From Lachnospiraceae bacterium (GTDB taxonomy: Bacteria > Bacillota > Clostridia > Lachnospirales > Lachnospiraceae), in assembly GCA_016284315.1 (NCBI GenBank), contig JAEEOO010000021.1, positions 1 through 56,385 of the forward strand: 56,385 bases of DNA, given 5' to 3'. Below are positions 24,475 to 33,422 of this stretch, in pieces. Under the pieces are notes generated by a model. It was not told where the DNA came from. It saw only the letters and a list, made by a program, of their open reading frames with translations, and searched no databases. Every line of letters starts with the position of its first letter. The stretch's first letter is position 1. The position numbers and the translations under genes are program-made.

Positions 24475-26070
24475 ATGTCAGATACAGTTAGTGAAATTAA
24501 AAGAAGACGTACATTTGCCATCATTTCCCACCCCGATGCAGGTAAAACCACTCTTACCGAGAAGTTCCTTCTTTACGGAGGAGCCATCAATCTTGCGGGT
24601 TCCGTAAAGGGAAAAGCTACGGCTCGTCATGCCGTTTCAGACTGGATGGAGATCGAGAAGGAGCGTGGTATTTCCGTTACTTCCTCAGTCCTTCAGTTTG
24701 AATATGATGGCTATTGCATTAATATTCTTGATACCCCCGGTCACCAGGACTTCTCCGAGGATACCTATCGTACCCTTATGGCAGCCGACTCTGCAGTCAT
24801 GGTAATCGATGCATCAAAGGGTGTTGAGGCTCAGACAAGAAAGCTTTTCAAAGTCTGTGTTATGCGCCATATTCCCATCTTTACCTTTATCAACAAGATG
24901 GACCGTGACGCAATGGACACCTTTGAACTTCTTGATGATATTGAAAAAGAGCTTGGTATTGCAACCTGTCCCGTAAACTGGCCCATCGGTTCCGGTAAGG
25001 ATTTCAAAGGTGTTTACGACAGAAACAAGAATTGCGTAATTTGCTATTCCGATACCGAGAAGGGAACCAAGGAAGGTGTTGCTACCGAGATCCCTGTTTC
25101 GGATGAGGCTCTTTTAAGAAAGACCATTGGTGATGCCGCAACCGATAAGCTCTTTGAAGAACTTGAGCTTTTGGACGGAGCAGGAGCTGATTTTGATCTT
25201 GATGTGGTTCAGAAGGGCGACCTTACACCTGTATGCTTCGGATCCGCTCTTACCAACTTCGGTGTAGAGATTTTCCTTAAGCATTTCCTTGATATGGCAA
25301 CCACACCCCTTCCCAGAAAGGCAGATTGCGGAGAAATCGATCCTATGACCAATGATTTCAGCGCATTTGTTTTCAAGATTCAGGCAAACATGAACAAGGC
25401 TCACAGAGACCGTATCGCTTTCATCAGAGTTTGTTCCGGAAGATACGACGCAAGCGCAGAAGTTCGTCATGTACAGGGCAATAAAGTAATGCGTCTTTCA
25501 CAGCCTCAGCAGATCATGGCTGATGACAGAAAGATCCTGACAGAGGCTTATGCAGGAGATATCATCGGTATTTTCGATCCCGGTATTTTCTCAATTGGAG
25601 ATACTCTTTGTGCTCCCAAGAGTAACTTTAAGTACGAAGGAATCCCCACCTTCGCACCCGAGCATTTCGCGAGAGTACGTCAGGTAGATACCATGAAGCG
25701 TAAGCAGTTTGTTAAGGGTATCGAGCAGATCGCTCAGGAAGGTGCTATCCAGATCTTCCAGGAGTTCAATACCGGACTTGAGGAGATCATCGTAGGCGTT
25801 GTCGGTGTTCTTCAGTTTGACGTTCTTAAGTACAGACTAGAAAACGAGTATAACGTTGAGATCAAGCTTGAGAATCTTCCTTACGAGCACATCAGATGGA
25901 TCGAGAATCATCAGGACTTCGATGTTGCTAAGCTTATCGGTACATCCGATATGAAGAAGGTTAAGGATATGAAAGGCAATCCCCTTCTTTTATTCATTAA
26001 TCCCTGGAGCATCGGCATGACTGAGGAGAGAAACAAAGGCCTTATTCTTACTGAGTTTAGCAAGAATTAA
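24475..26070 (+). CDS. prfC: Peptide chain release factor 3
   Basis: Translational GTPase that recycles RF1/RF2, 531 residues. G motifs are intact: SHPDAGKTT, the switch region ERGISVTSSV, DTPGHQDFSEDTYR, NKMDRD. The RF3-specific lack of elongation-factor domain V and the KRKQFVKGIEQIAQEGAIQ-like region support RF3 over EF-G. Single gene with its own promoter. Confidence 0.96.
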   Translation: MSDTVSEIKRRRTFAIISHPDAGKTTLTEKFLLYGGAINLAGSVKGKATARHAVSDWMEIEKERGISVTSSVLQFEYDGYCINILDTPGHQDFSEDTYRTLMAADSAVMVIDASKGVEAQTRKLFKVCVMRHIPIFTFINKMDRDAMDTFELLDDIEKELGIATCPVNWPIGSGKDFKGVYDRNKNCVICYSDTEKGTKEGVATEIPVSDEALLRKTIGDAATDKLFEELELLDGAGADFDLDVVQKGDLTPVCFGSALTNFGVEIFLKHFLDMATTPLPRKADCGEIDPMTNDFSAFVFKIQANMNKAHRDRIAFIRVCSGRYDASAEVRHVQGNKVMRLSQPQQIMADDRKILTEAYAGDIIGIFDPGIFSIGDTLCAPKSNFKYEGIPTFAPEHFARVRQVDTMKRKQFVKGIEQIAQEGAIQIFQEFNTGLEEIIVGVVGVLQFDVLKYRLENEYNVEIKLENLPYEHIRWIENHQDFDVAKLIGTSDMKKVKDMKGNPLLLFINPWSIGMTEERNKGLILTEFSKN

Positions 26071-26094
26071 ATTATTTTATTTTTATACGAGATA

Positions 26095-26103
26095 TGCTAT
26101 AAT
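26095..26103 (+). promoter_or_regulatory. Extended -10 promoter of the asp23-nusB operon
   Basis: TGC followed by a perfect TATAAT (26098-26103). The -35 position (TTTTAT) is poor, as often with extended -10 promoters. A small hairpin AAAGTG/CACTTT lies in the leader before the Asp23 ribosome binding site. Confidence 0.65.
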
Positions 26104-26153
26104 TATTCAGTATTATACGCTTAAAGTGTTTAGGCACTTTGAAAGGAGTTTTT

Positions 26154-26474
26154 ATGGAGATTCTTATTGCAGATGATGTTGTTGCAAAGATCGCAGCTCT
26201 TGCGGCAGCAGAGACTGACGGCGTAGTTAACGTAGGCAATACATATACCAGCGAGCTTATGAGCAAAGTTGGTGTCCATGACAAGACCATGGGCGTTAAA
26301 GTAGACATTAGAGAGGACATTGTTAGGGTTTCACTTGCAATTACCATTCAGAGCGGTTATTCAATTCCCGCCATTTCTCAGCAGGTTCAGAACAAGGTTA
26401 AGAATTCTGTTGAGAATATGACCGGTATGACTGTTAAGAGCGTAAATGTACGTGTTATCGATGTAGAGGTCTGA
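26154..26474 (+). CDS. Asp23/Gls24 family envelope protein
   Basis: 106-residue Asp23/Gls24 (YqhY-type) protein: IADDVVAKIAALAAAETDGV at the N-terminus, and the GVKVDIREDIVRVSLAI and VQNKVKNSVENMTGM segments. YqhY-type proteins sit at this position before nusB in many Firmicutes and are linked to envelope or acetyl-CoA carboxylase homeostasis. Start at 26154 chosen for GAAAGGAG 6 bases upstream. Confidence 0.9.
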   Translation: MEILIADDVVAKIAALAAAETDGVVNVGNTYTSELMSKVGVHDKTMGVKVDIREDIVRVSLAITIQSGYSIPAISQQVQNKVKNSVENMTGMTVKSVNVRVIDVEV

Positions 26475-26480
26475 TTATAG

Positions 26481-26903
26481 ATGATGAACAGACATGAGCT
26501 TCGAGACAGGCTTTTTAAGCTCCTGTTTCGTATAGAATTTAATTCACCGGAAGAAATGCCGGAACAGATCAGGATGTTTTGCGAGGACTGTGACAACGGT
26601 ACCGTAGATCCCGAGGACAGCGACTATGTTACCGGAAGATACGACAAGATCATAGGACGCAAATCAGAGCTTGATTCTATTATTGACGAGAATGCCGATG
26701 GATGGGACATTACCAGGATCGGTAAAGTTGAACTGGCTATCATGCGACTTGCGGTATATGAGATGTGTTTTGATGATGATATACCCGTAGCCGTTGCAAT
26801 GGATGAAGCTGTTGAGCTCGCCAAGACATATGGTCAGGAAAACTCGGGTGCATTCGTCAATGCGGTTTTATCAAAGATTAAAACAGCAAGGGGAATAGAG
26901 TAA
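26481..26903 (+). CDS. nusB: Transcription antitermination factor NusB
   Basis: 140-residue NusB-fold protein: RLFKLLFRIEF at the N-terminus and the conserved C-terminal block IGKVELAIMRLAVYEM, VAMDEAVELAKTYGQENSGAFVNAVL. Binds boxA RNA with NusE/S10 in rRNA antitermination. ATG codons at 26481 and 26484 are both possible starts. Confidence 0.94.
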   Translation: MMNRHELRDRLFKLLFRIEFNSPEEMPEQIRMFCEDCDNGTVDPEDSDYVTGRYDKIIGRKSELDSIIDENADGWDITRIGKVELAIMRLAVYEMCFDDDIPVAVAMDEAVELAKTYGQENSGAFVNAVLSKIKTARGIE

Positions 26904-26928
26904 AGCAGTGCCAAAGCGGTACTGCTTT
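26902..26928 (+). terminator. Hairpin between nusB and xseA, weak terminator or processing site
   Basis: AAAGCAGTGCC pairs with GGTACTGCTTT (11 bp, one G-T wobble) but only a short broken T-run follows, so transcription probably continues into xseA. Confidence 0.45.
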
Positions 26929-26954
26929 ATTTCCATTTTTACAGGGACCGAAAA

Positions 26955-28157
26955 ATGCCCGAAAATGTGTACACTGTCGGACAACTGAATAAGTACATCA
27001 AGAACACATTTAACCAGGACTATCTCCTTAAGCACTTAAGTGTTTCGGGTGAGGTGAGTAACTGTAAATACCACGTTTCGGGGCATATTTACTTTACCCT
27101 AAAGGATGAGAGCGGATGTATTAACTGCGTTATGTTCGCCGGAAATCGCAGCGGTCTTGCATTTAGGATGACCGATGGTATGAAGGTCATAGCAACAGGA
27201 CAGGTTGATGTTTATCTTAAGGGCGGTTCCTATCAGCTCTATGCCAACCAGATTACTCAGGAAGGTTCCGGAGAACTCTACGAAAAGTTCGAGCGCTTAA
27301 AAGAGGAACTTGAAGAGAGGGGCATGTTTGCGGCTGAATACAAACAACCAATCCCCAAGAATGCAAAGACTGTTGGAATTGTTACGGCGTCCACAGGAGC
27401 TGCGGTTAGGGATATCATCAATGTATCCAAAAGACGCAATCCATATATCAATCTTATTCTTTATCCTGCCATCGTTCAGGGAGCTGATGCAGCCCCAAGT
27501 ATTGTAAAAGGTATCAAAGCCCTTGAAAAATACGGTGTTGACGTTATGATCGTCGGACGAGGCGGAGGTTCCATGGAGGACCTATGGGCTTTTAATGAAG
27601 AAATTGTTGCCCAGGCCATATTTGACTGCAGCGTTCCAATAATCTCTGCAGTAGGTCATGAAGTTGATTTTACCATCGCTGACTTCGTAGCTGATTTAAG
27701 AGCGGCAACACCTTCCGCAGCAGCTGAACTTGCTGTCCGTGAGATCGCTGATATCGATAATGAGATCATGTCAAGACGTGATAATCTTGACTACTATATG
27801 CAACAGGTACTTCGAAGAAAGAGAGAGAATGTTCAGCGCTATGAAAGAGAACTTTCACTTTTATCTCCGGAAGCCAAGCTAAGACAGGTAAGAGAAAGAA
27901 CGGCTCGTCTTACCGACAGGCTTTATGACTCCATGTCCCTAAAGATCAAGGACAAAAGAAACAGACTTGTTCTTCTTGCATCAAAGCTTGAAGGCGGTTC
28001 GCCTCTTAAAAAACTTGAGAGCGGATTTGCTTATATGGCCGATGAAGAAGGCAAGAGAGTAAAAAGTGTAAAGCAGGTTAAGAAGGGCAGTCACATTAAT
28101 CTTTCATTAACCGATGGATATATTGCTGCAACTGTTGACAGTATTGAGGAGAAATAA
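26955..28157 (+). CDS. xseA: Exodeoxyribonuclease VII large subunit
   Basis: Large subunit of the ssDNA exonuclease, 400 residues. N-terminal OB fold (YTVGQLNKYIKNTF, VSGEVSNCKYHVSGHIYFTLKD), catalytic domain (VGIVTASTGAAVRDI, DVMIVGRGGGSMEDLWAFN, AVGHEVDFTIADFVAD) and a C-terminal coiled coil. Abuts xseB by 0 bases. Confidence 0.96.
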   Translation: MPENVYTVGQLNKYIKNTFNQDYLLKHLSVSGEVSNCKYHVSGHIYFTLKDESGCINCVMFAGNRSGLAFRMTDGMKVIATGQVDVYLKGGSYQLYANQITQEGSGELYEKFERLKEELEERGMFAAEYKQPIPKNAKTVGIVTASTGAAVRDIINVSKRRNPYINLILYPAIVQGADAAPSIVKGIKALEKYGVDVMIVGRGGGSMEDLWAFNEEIVAQAIFDCSVPIISAVGHEVDFTIADFVADLRAATPSAAAELAVREIADIDNEIMSRRDNLDYYMQQVLRRKRENVQRYERELSLLSPEAKLRQVRERTARLTDRLYDSMSLKIKDKRNRLVLLASKLEGGSPLKKLESGFAYMADEEGKRVKSVKQVKKGSHINLSLTDGYIAATVDSIEEK

Positions 28158-28391
28158 ATGGCTGAATCGAAAGCTAAAAAATCAAACGAAAAACTTTCTC
28201 TTGAGCAGATGCTCGATAATCTTGATGAGATCATTGAAAAGCTTGAGGATGATGATACTTCCCTTGAGGATGCCTTCGCTGAATACAGCAAGGGTGTTAA
28301 GCTTGTTTCCGAATGCAACAAGCAGATAGACAGAGTAGAGAAAAAAGTTCAGAAGCTCCTTGAGAACGGCGAGACAGAGGATTTTGAATAA
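28158..28391 (+). CDS. xseB: Exodeoxyribonuclease VII small subunit
   Basis: 77-residue small subunit with the family core LSLEQMLDNLDEIIEKLEDD and LEDAFAEYSKGVKL. Immediately follows xseA; its TAA overlaps the ispA ATG by one base (TAATG). Confidence 0.95.
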   Translation: MAESKAKKSNEKLSLEQMLDNLDEIIEKLEDDDTSLEDAFAEYSKGVKLVSECNKQIDRVEKKVQKLLENGETEDFE

Positions 28392-29320
28392 TGGATAAAG
28401 AGTTGTTTAAAACAAGACTTGATAAGGACGTAGAGGACGTCGAAAAGATCCTTAAGGAACTTTTGCCAAAGGCAGAGGGACCGGCTGCCACAGTAATGGA
28501 AGCCATGGACTACTCGGTAATGGCCGGAGGAAAAAGACTCAGACCTGTAATGATCCTTGAATCCTTCAGGCTTTTCTCACATGAATGTGACGATAAGATT
28601 GATCATAAGCTGGGCTGTTTTATGGCAGCCATGGAATATATTCACACCTACTCTCTGGTACACGACGATCTTCCTGCTATGGATAATGACGAGTACAGAA
28701 GAGGACGTCTTACCACTTGGAAGATGTACGGTGACGGCATGGGAGTCCTTGCCGGAGATGCACTTTTGAATTATGCCTTTGAAATGATGATGAAGGCAGC
28801 GGAAGAATCAGTCAGCTGCCACGCCGAGTGTGCGACCCGAATCCTTAAGGCTTCAGCGATCCTTTCAAAGAAAGCCGGAATATACGGAATGATCGGAGGA
28901 CAGTGTGCCGATATTGAGGCTGAAGAAAAAGAAGATGTAACCATTGGTGACCTTATGTTTATTCATGAACATAAAACCGCATGCCTTATAGAGGCAGCTC
29001 TTATGGTTGGTGCGGTTCTTGCGGGAGCTGATGACGAACAGGTTAAATTACTTGAAAGAGTTGGCTCGAATGTTGGAGTTGCATTCCAGATCCGGGATGA
29101 TCTTCTTGACGTTATCGGTAATACCGAGAAGTTAGGAAAGAAGACCGGAAGCGACGCTGCCAACGGAAAAGCAACTTACGTTACGATAAACGGCATCGAG
29201 CCTTCGAAAGAGAAAGTGCTCAGCCTCAGCAAAGAAGCAGAAGAGCTTCTTTCATCACTTCCCGGAGACAAAGGATTTATGCTTGCTTTAATAGATTCTT
29301 TGATCGGCAGGACTTATTGA
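28391..29320 (+). CDS. ispA: Farnesyl diphosphate synthase / polyprenyl synthetase
   Basis: Prenyltransferase joining IPP to DMAPP/GPP, 309 residues. First Asp-rich motif DDLPAMDND followed by RRG, second motif DDLLDV, and AGGKRLRP near the N-terminus. Length and the residues before the first motif fit FPP synthase, though geranylgeranyl product cannot be excluded. Lies between xseB and dxs, the usual isoprenoid pairing. Confidence 0.93.
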   Translation: MDKELFKTRLDKDVEDVEKILKELLPKAEGPAATVMEAMDYSVMAGGKRLRPVMILESFRLFSHECDDKIDHKLGCFMAAMEYIHTYSLVHDDLPAMDNDEYRRGRLTTWKMYGDGMGVLAGDALLNYAFEMMMKAAEESVSCHAECATRILKASAILSKKAGIYGMIGGQCADIEAEEKEDVTIGDLMFIHEHKTACLIEAALMVGAVLAGADDEQVKLLERVGSNVGVAFQIRDDLLDVIGNTEKLGKKTGSDAANGKATYVTINGIEPSKEKVLSLSKEAEELLSSLPGDKGFMLALIDSLIGRTY

Positions 29321-29347
29321 TTACGAAATTTCCCAGCGGGGTATGTT

Positions 29348-31213
29348 ATGTATCTTGAAAAAATAAATAATACCGGTGACATAAAAAAGATTCCCGCAGA
29401 GCATTTGAATGTACTTTCTGAAGAGATTAGGGAGTTCCTCATAGAGAAGATCAGCCATACCGGCGGACACTTGGGTTCTAACCTCGGTGTTGTTGAACTT
29501 ACATTAGCCCTTCATTTGGAACTTAATCTTCCCAAGGACGAGATCATTTGGGATGTGGGTCACCAGTCTTATACGCATAAAGTTTTGACCGGAAGAAAAG
29601 AAGGCTTTGATACTTTGAGAATGTATCATGGCATGAGTGGTTTCCCCAAGAGGAAAGAAAGCGAATGCGATGCATTTAATACAGGCCACAGTTCTACTTC
29701 CATCTCAGCAGGTCTCGGACTTGTAAAAGCAAGAGATCTTGCAGGAGAAAAGAGGACCATTGTTTCCGTTATAGGAGACGGATCCCTTACAGGCGGACTT
29801 GCTTTTGAGGCCCTCAACAATGCAGGAAAACTGGACACCAATTTTATCATCATCCTTAATGATAACAAGATGTCTATTTCCGAAAATGTGGGTGGAATCC
29901 CCAAGTATCTTAACTCGATAAGAACATCCGAAGGTTATCTCGATCTCAAGGATGATGTATATAACAAGATCGTTAAAACTCCTGCCGGAGACAGCATTGT
30001 AAGAAATATCAGACGTGCAAAGAACAGTTTGAAATCTCTTTACTTACCCGGCATGATGTTTGAGGAAATGGGAATTGTTTATATCGGTCCCATCAACGGA
30101 CATGATATTGACGCAATGCGCACCGCCATCAGAAAGGCAAAGCGTATTAACCGTGCGGTAATGATCCATGTCATTACTGAAAAGGGAAAGGGCTATGAGC
30201 CTGCCATCCGTCATCCCGCAAGGTTCCACGGAACAGGTCCCTTCGATATAGAGACAGGTCTTCCTAAGAAGCAGTCCGCTGTTTCTTGGACCAATGTTTT
30301 CTCTACTGTCATGGTAAAACTGGGAGCAAGAAACCCCAGAGTATGCGCCATTACGGCAGCAATGCCCGACGGAACCGGACTGAAGAGATTCTTAAATGCC
30401 TACCCCGAGAGATTCTTTGACGTAGGTATCGCGGAGGAGCATGCAGTTACTTTTGCTGCAGGACTTGCGGCCGGTGGAATGATCCCTGTTGTTGCGATCT
30501 ACTCCTCATTTTTACAGAGAGCATACGATCAGATAATCCATGATGTTTGCCTCCAGCAGCTGCCTGTTGTATTCGCAGTGGACAGAGCAGGAATCGTTGG
30601 TAACGACGGAGAGACTCATCAGGGTATTTTCGATCTTGCGTTTTTATCCGGTATTCCCGGAATGACTGTTATGGCGCCCAAGAACCTTTGGGAGTTCTCG
30701 GATATGCTTAAATTCGCAGTTGATTTTGATGCACCTATTTCAATCAGATATCCCAGAGGGGCTGTTTACGAAGGCCTTGAAGAGTTCCGCTCAGAGATAA
30801 AACTGGGAACTGCGGAATGGATCTACAGAGAAGAAGAGATCGCTCTTTTTGCTGTGGGCTCCATGGTTGAAACTGCGGAAGCAGTCAGAAAGAAACTTGA
30901 TGAAAAGGGACATAAAGCCAGCCTTATCAATGCAAGATTTGTTTCTCCCATCGATAAAGAATCCATCAGGGAAGCAATGCGATGTCACAAGCTTATCGTT
31001 ACTCTTGAAGAGGGCGTAAGAAGCGGAGGATACGGCGAAAAGGTTCTTGATTTTATCAATTCGGAAAAGATGGAGAATCCGGAAACAGATGTTAAGTGCC
31101 TCATCATTAGTCTACCCGATGGTTATGTTGAGCATGGCGATTGTAACAGCTTAAAGATCCAGTGCGGTATCGATGCGGACTCCGTTATGGAAAAGATTTT
31201 AAACACTATATGA
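29348..31213 (+). CDS. dxs: 1-deoxy-D-xylulose-5-phosphate synthase
   Basis: First MEP-pathway enzyme, thiamine diphosphate dependent, 621 residues. Visible motifs: SHTGGHLGSNLGVVELT, WDVGHQSYTHKVLTGR, the ThDP motif GDGSLTGGLAFEALNNAG through ILNDNKMSI, and the transketolase pyrimidine region DVGIAEEHAVTFAAG. Together with ispF and ispA it shows an active non-mevalonate pathway. Confidence 0.96.
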   Translation: MYLEKINNTGDIKKIPAEHLNVLSEEIREFLIEKISHTGGHLGSNLGVVELTLALHLELNLPKDEIIWDVGHQSYTHKVLTGRKEGFDTLRMYHGMSGFPKRKESECDAFNTGHSSTSISAGLGLVKARDLAGEKRTIVSVIGDGSLTGGLAFEALNNAGKLDTNFIIILNDNKMSISENVGGIPKYLNSIRTSEGYLDLKDDVYNKIVKTPAGDSIVRNIRRAKNSLKSLYLPGMMFEEMGIVYIGPINGHDIDAMRTAIRKAKRINRAVMIHVITEKGKGYEPAIRHPARFHGTGPFDIETGLPKKQSAVSWTNVFSTVMVKLGARNPRVCAITAAMPDGTGLKRFLNAYPERFFDVGIAEEHAVTFAAGLAAGGMIPVVAIYSSFLQRAYDQIIHDVCLQQLPVVFAVDRAGIVGNDGETHQGIFDLAFLSGIPGMTVMAPKNLWEFSDMLKFAVDFDAPISIRYPRGAVYEGLEEFRSEIKLGTAEWIYREEEIALFAVGSMVETAEAVRKKLDEKGHKASLINARFVSPIDKESIREAMRCHKLIVTLEEGVRSGGYGEKVLDFINSEKMENPETDVKCLIISLPDGYVEHGDCNSLKIQCGIDADSVMEKILNTI

Positions 31214-31235
31214 TAGCTTTTAAATAGGTTTTTAT

Positions 31236-32117
31236 ATGAAAGAAAGACTTGATGTTATTTTGGTGCAGGACGGATATGCACCCTCAAGAGAAAAGGCGAA
31301 AGCCATCATAATGAGCGGCGTTGTCTATGTTAACGGCCAAAAGGAAGATAAAGCCGGAAGCTTCTTCGACACATCAAAGGTTAAGGTTGAAGTAAGAGGA
31401 GCGTCTCCCAAGTACGTCAGCCGCGGCGGACTGAAACTTGAGAAAGCCATGGATATTTGGGGCTTTAATCTGGAAAACCAGATCTGCATGGACATAGGTG
31501 CTTCCACCGGAGGATTTACGGACTGCATGCTTCAGAACGGTGCATCAAAAGTGTACTCTGTTGACGTTGGTCACGGTCAGCTTGATTGGAAACTTAGGAA
31601 CGATGAGAGAGTCGTTGTCATGGAACAGACCAACTTCAGATTTATGAAGCCTGATGACATTCCCGACGTCCTTGATTTTGCCAGCGTGGATGTTTCGTTT
31701 ATTTCGCTGACAAAGATCCTGATCCCAGCCCGTAATCTTTTAAAGACCGGCGGAATGATGGTCTGTCTTATTAAGCCTCAGTTTGAAGCGGGAAGAGATA
31801 AGGTCGGAAAGAACGGTGTAGTCAGGGAAGAGAGTACTCACAGAGAAGTTATTTCCAAGATCGTTACATACGCCGATATGATCGGATTTGAAGTAAGAGC
31901 CATCGACTTCTCACCTATCAAAGGCCCCGAAGGAAATATCGAATATCTCATGCACATCGTTAAGCGTGAAGATATCGATGAAGATATACTTGCCCTTGAA
32001 GAAAGAGAAGCAGAGGAAAAACTTGACCTAATGCTTTCCGAAAAACAGGGCGCTGCTTTTGAAGAAAAGTATAAGAGCCTTATCGAAGAGATCGTTTCAG
32101 GATCACATAAGCTCTAA
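31236..32117 (+). CDS. tlyA: TlyA-family rRNA 2'-O-methyltransferase
   Basis: 293 residues: N-terminal S4 RNA-binding domain (ERLDVILVQDGYAPSREKAKAII) and FtsJ-like methyltransferase domain (YVSRGGLKLEKA, DIGASTGGFTDCML, DVSFISLTKI, LIKPQFEAGRD). TlyA proteins 2'-O-methylate 16S and/or 23S rRNA; in Firmicutes (YqxC) the exact target is less certain. Conserved position between dxs and nadK. Confidence 0.93.
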   Translation: MKERLDVILVQDGYAPSREKAKAIIMSGVVYVNGQKEDKAGSFFDTSKVKVEVRGASPKYVSRGGLKLEKAMDIWGFNLENQICMDIGASTGGFTDCMLQNGASKVYSVDVGHGQLDWKLRNDERVVVMEQTNFRFMKPDDIPDVLDFASVDVSFISLTKILIPARNLLKTGGMMVCLIKPQFEAGRDKVGKNGVVREESTHREVISKIVTYADMIGFEVRAIDFSPIKGPEGNIEYLMHIVKREDIDEDILALEEREAEEKLDLMLSEKQGAAFEEKYKSLIEEIVSGSHKL

Positions 32118-32128
32118 AGGAAACAGTA

Positions 32129-32941
32129 ATGAAAAAGTTTGTTATATTTAAAAATCCTTACAAGGATAATGAAGGTGAGATCACAAAAAAGGTGGTTGAT
32201 ACCTTAAAGGAATATGGTGCCGAAGTCACCATGTTTGATGAATATGAGGGTGAATTTTCAGAGGATGTGGTAACCATTGTCCTCGGCGGAGACGGAACGA
32301 TCCTTACAGCTATCCGTGACACGGGCTTTATGAAAGGCCCTGTTATCGGAGTAAATCTTGGTAAGCTTGGCTTCTTAACGGAAGTTGAGCCTACATCGAT
32401 TGAAAAAGCTTTAAAGAATCTTATAGATGACGATTTCACAGTGGAGAAGAGACTTCTTCTCGAGGGACGTGTCGGAAACGAAGATTATGTAAGAGCATTA
32501 AACGATGTTGTTCTTACACGTAACGGCGGCCTTAGGATAGTGGGATTCAATATCTCGGTAAACGGTCAGGAGTTGTCCGATTATCTTGCAGACGGTGTTA
32601 TCATTGCAACGCCTACAGGATCCACCGGTTACAATCTTTCAGCAGGAGGCCCCATTGCCAGCCCTGCTTCGGACCTTATGATATTGACACCTATCTGTCC
32701 CCATTCACTGAATCATAGAAGCATCATCCTTTCATGCAAGGATGAGATAAGAATCGATATTCCTTCCTCAAAGGACGGCAGAAATCAGGAGATGGAGCTT
32801 AGCTTTGACGGAAGTAATAATAGAATAGTCAGGACAGGCGACAGTATTTATATCAGGTGCTCGGATTCCAAGGTCAGCTTTGCCAAGATCGGCAAGGACA
32901 GCTTTTTGGAAATCCTTAACAAGAAAATGAGTGAGAAATAA
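32129..32941 (+). CDS. nadK: NAD kinase
   Basis: Phosphorylates NAD to NADP; 270 residues with GGDGTIL near residue 53, NLGKLGFLTEV, ARALNDVVL-type VRALNDVVLTRN and GSTGYNLSAGGPI with PICPHSL. Ends 2 bases before argR. Confidence 0.96.
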   Translation: MKKFVIFKNPYKDNEGEITKKVVDTLKEYGAEVTMFDEYEGEFSEDVVTIVLGGDGTILTAIRDTGFMKGPVIGVNLGKLGFLTEVEPTSIEKALKNLIDDDFTVEKRLLLEGRVGNEDYVRALNDVVLTRNGGLRIVGFNISVNGQELSDYLADGVIIATPTGSTGYNLSAGGPIASPASDLMILTPICPHSLNHRSIILSCKDEIRIDIPSSKDGRNQEMELSFDGSNNRIVRTGDSIYIRCSDSKVSFAKIGKDSFLEILNKKMSEK

Positions 32942-32943
32942 AT

Positions 32944-33396
32944 ATGAAATCTACCAGACAAAGAAAACTAATTGAACTTATCGAAACAAACGAGATCGGT
33001 ACCCAGGAGGAACTTGCGGCTCTTCTTTGCAAGGGCGGTTTCGAAGTTACCCAGGCCACTGTTTCAAGAGATATCAGAGAACTTGGCCTCACAAAAGTAC
33101 AGGGATCTTCGGGTAATCAGAAATATATTATGATCAATACCCAGAGAGGAGATCTCAATGACAAATTCATAAGAGTACTTAAGGACGGATTTGTGTCGGT
33201 TGACATGGCACAGAACATCCTTGTTATAAAGACCGTTTCGGGAATGGCAATGGCGGTTGCGGCAGCAATCGATGCCCTTGATTTTTCCGAGATAGTCGGT
33301 AGTATTGCGGGAGATGATACTATTATGGCAGCAGTCAGAACCGTTGGTGAGACCAGGACACTGATGGAAAAGATCAAAGCCATGGTACTGCAATAA
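32944..33396 (+). CDS. argR: Arginine repressor
   Basis: 150-residue ArgR/AhrC: N-terminal winged helix (RQRKLIELIETNEIGTQEEL, TQATVSRDIRELGLTKV) and C-terminal arginine-binding/hexamer domain with GSIAGDDTIM. No arg biosynthesis gene is in the window; the position before recN is conserved in Firmicutes. Confidence 0.95.
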   Translation: MKSTRQRKLIELIETNEIGTQEELAALLCKGGFEVTQATVSRDIRELGLTKVQGSSGNQKYIMINTQRGDLNDKFIRVLKDGFVSVDMAQNILVIKTVSGMAMAVAAAIDALDFSEIVGSIAGDDTIMAAVRTVGETRTLMEKIKAMVLQ

Positions 33397-33422
33397 TACA
33401 TACATCGGGGGAATTACCTTAA

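Noticed and set aside
28671-28700. Broken Asp-rich motif in IspA because of DDLPAMDND
   Set aside because: The required DDxxxxD is intact; the Asn is at a non-essential position.
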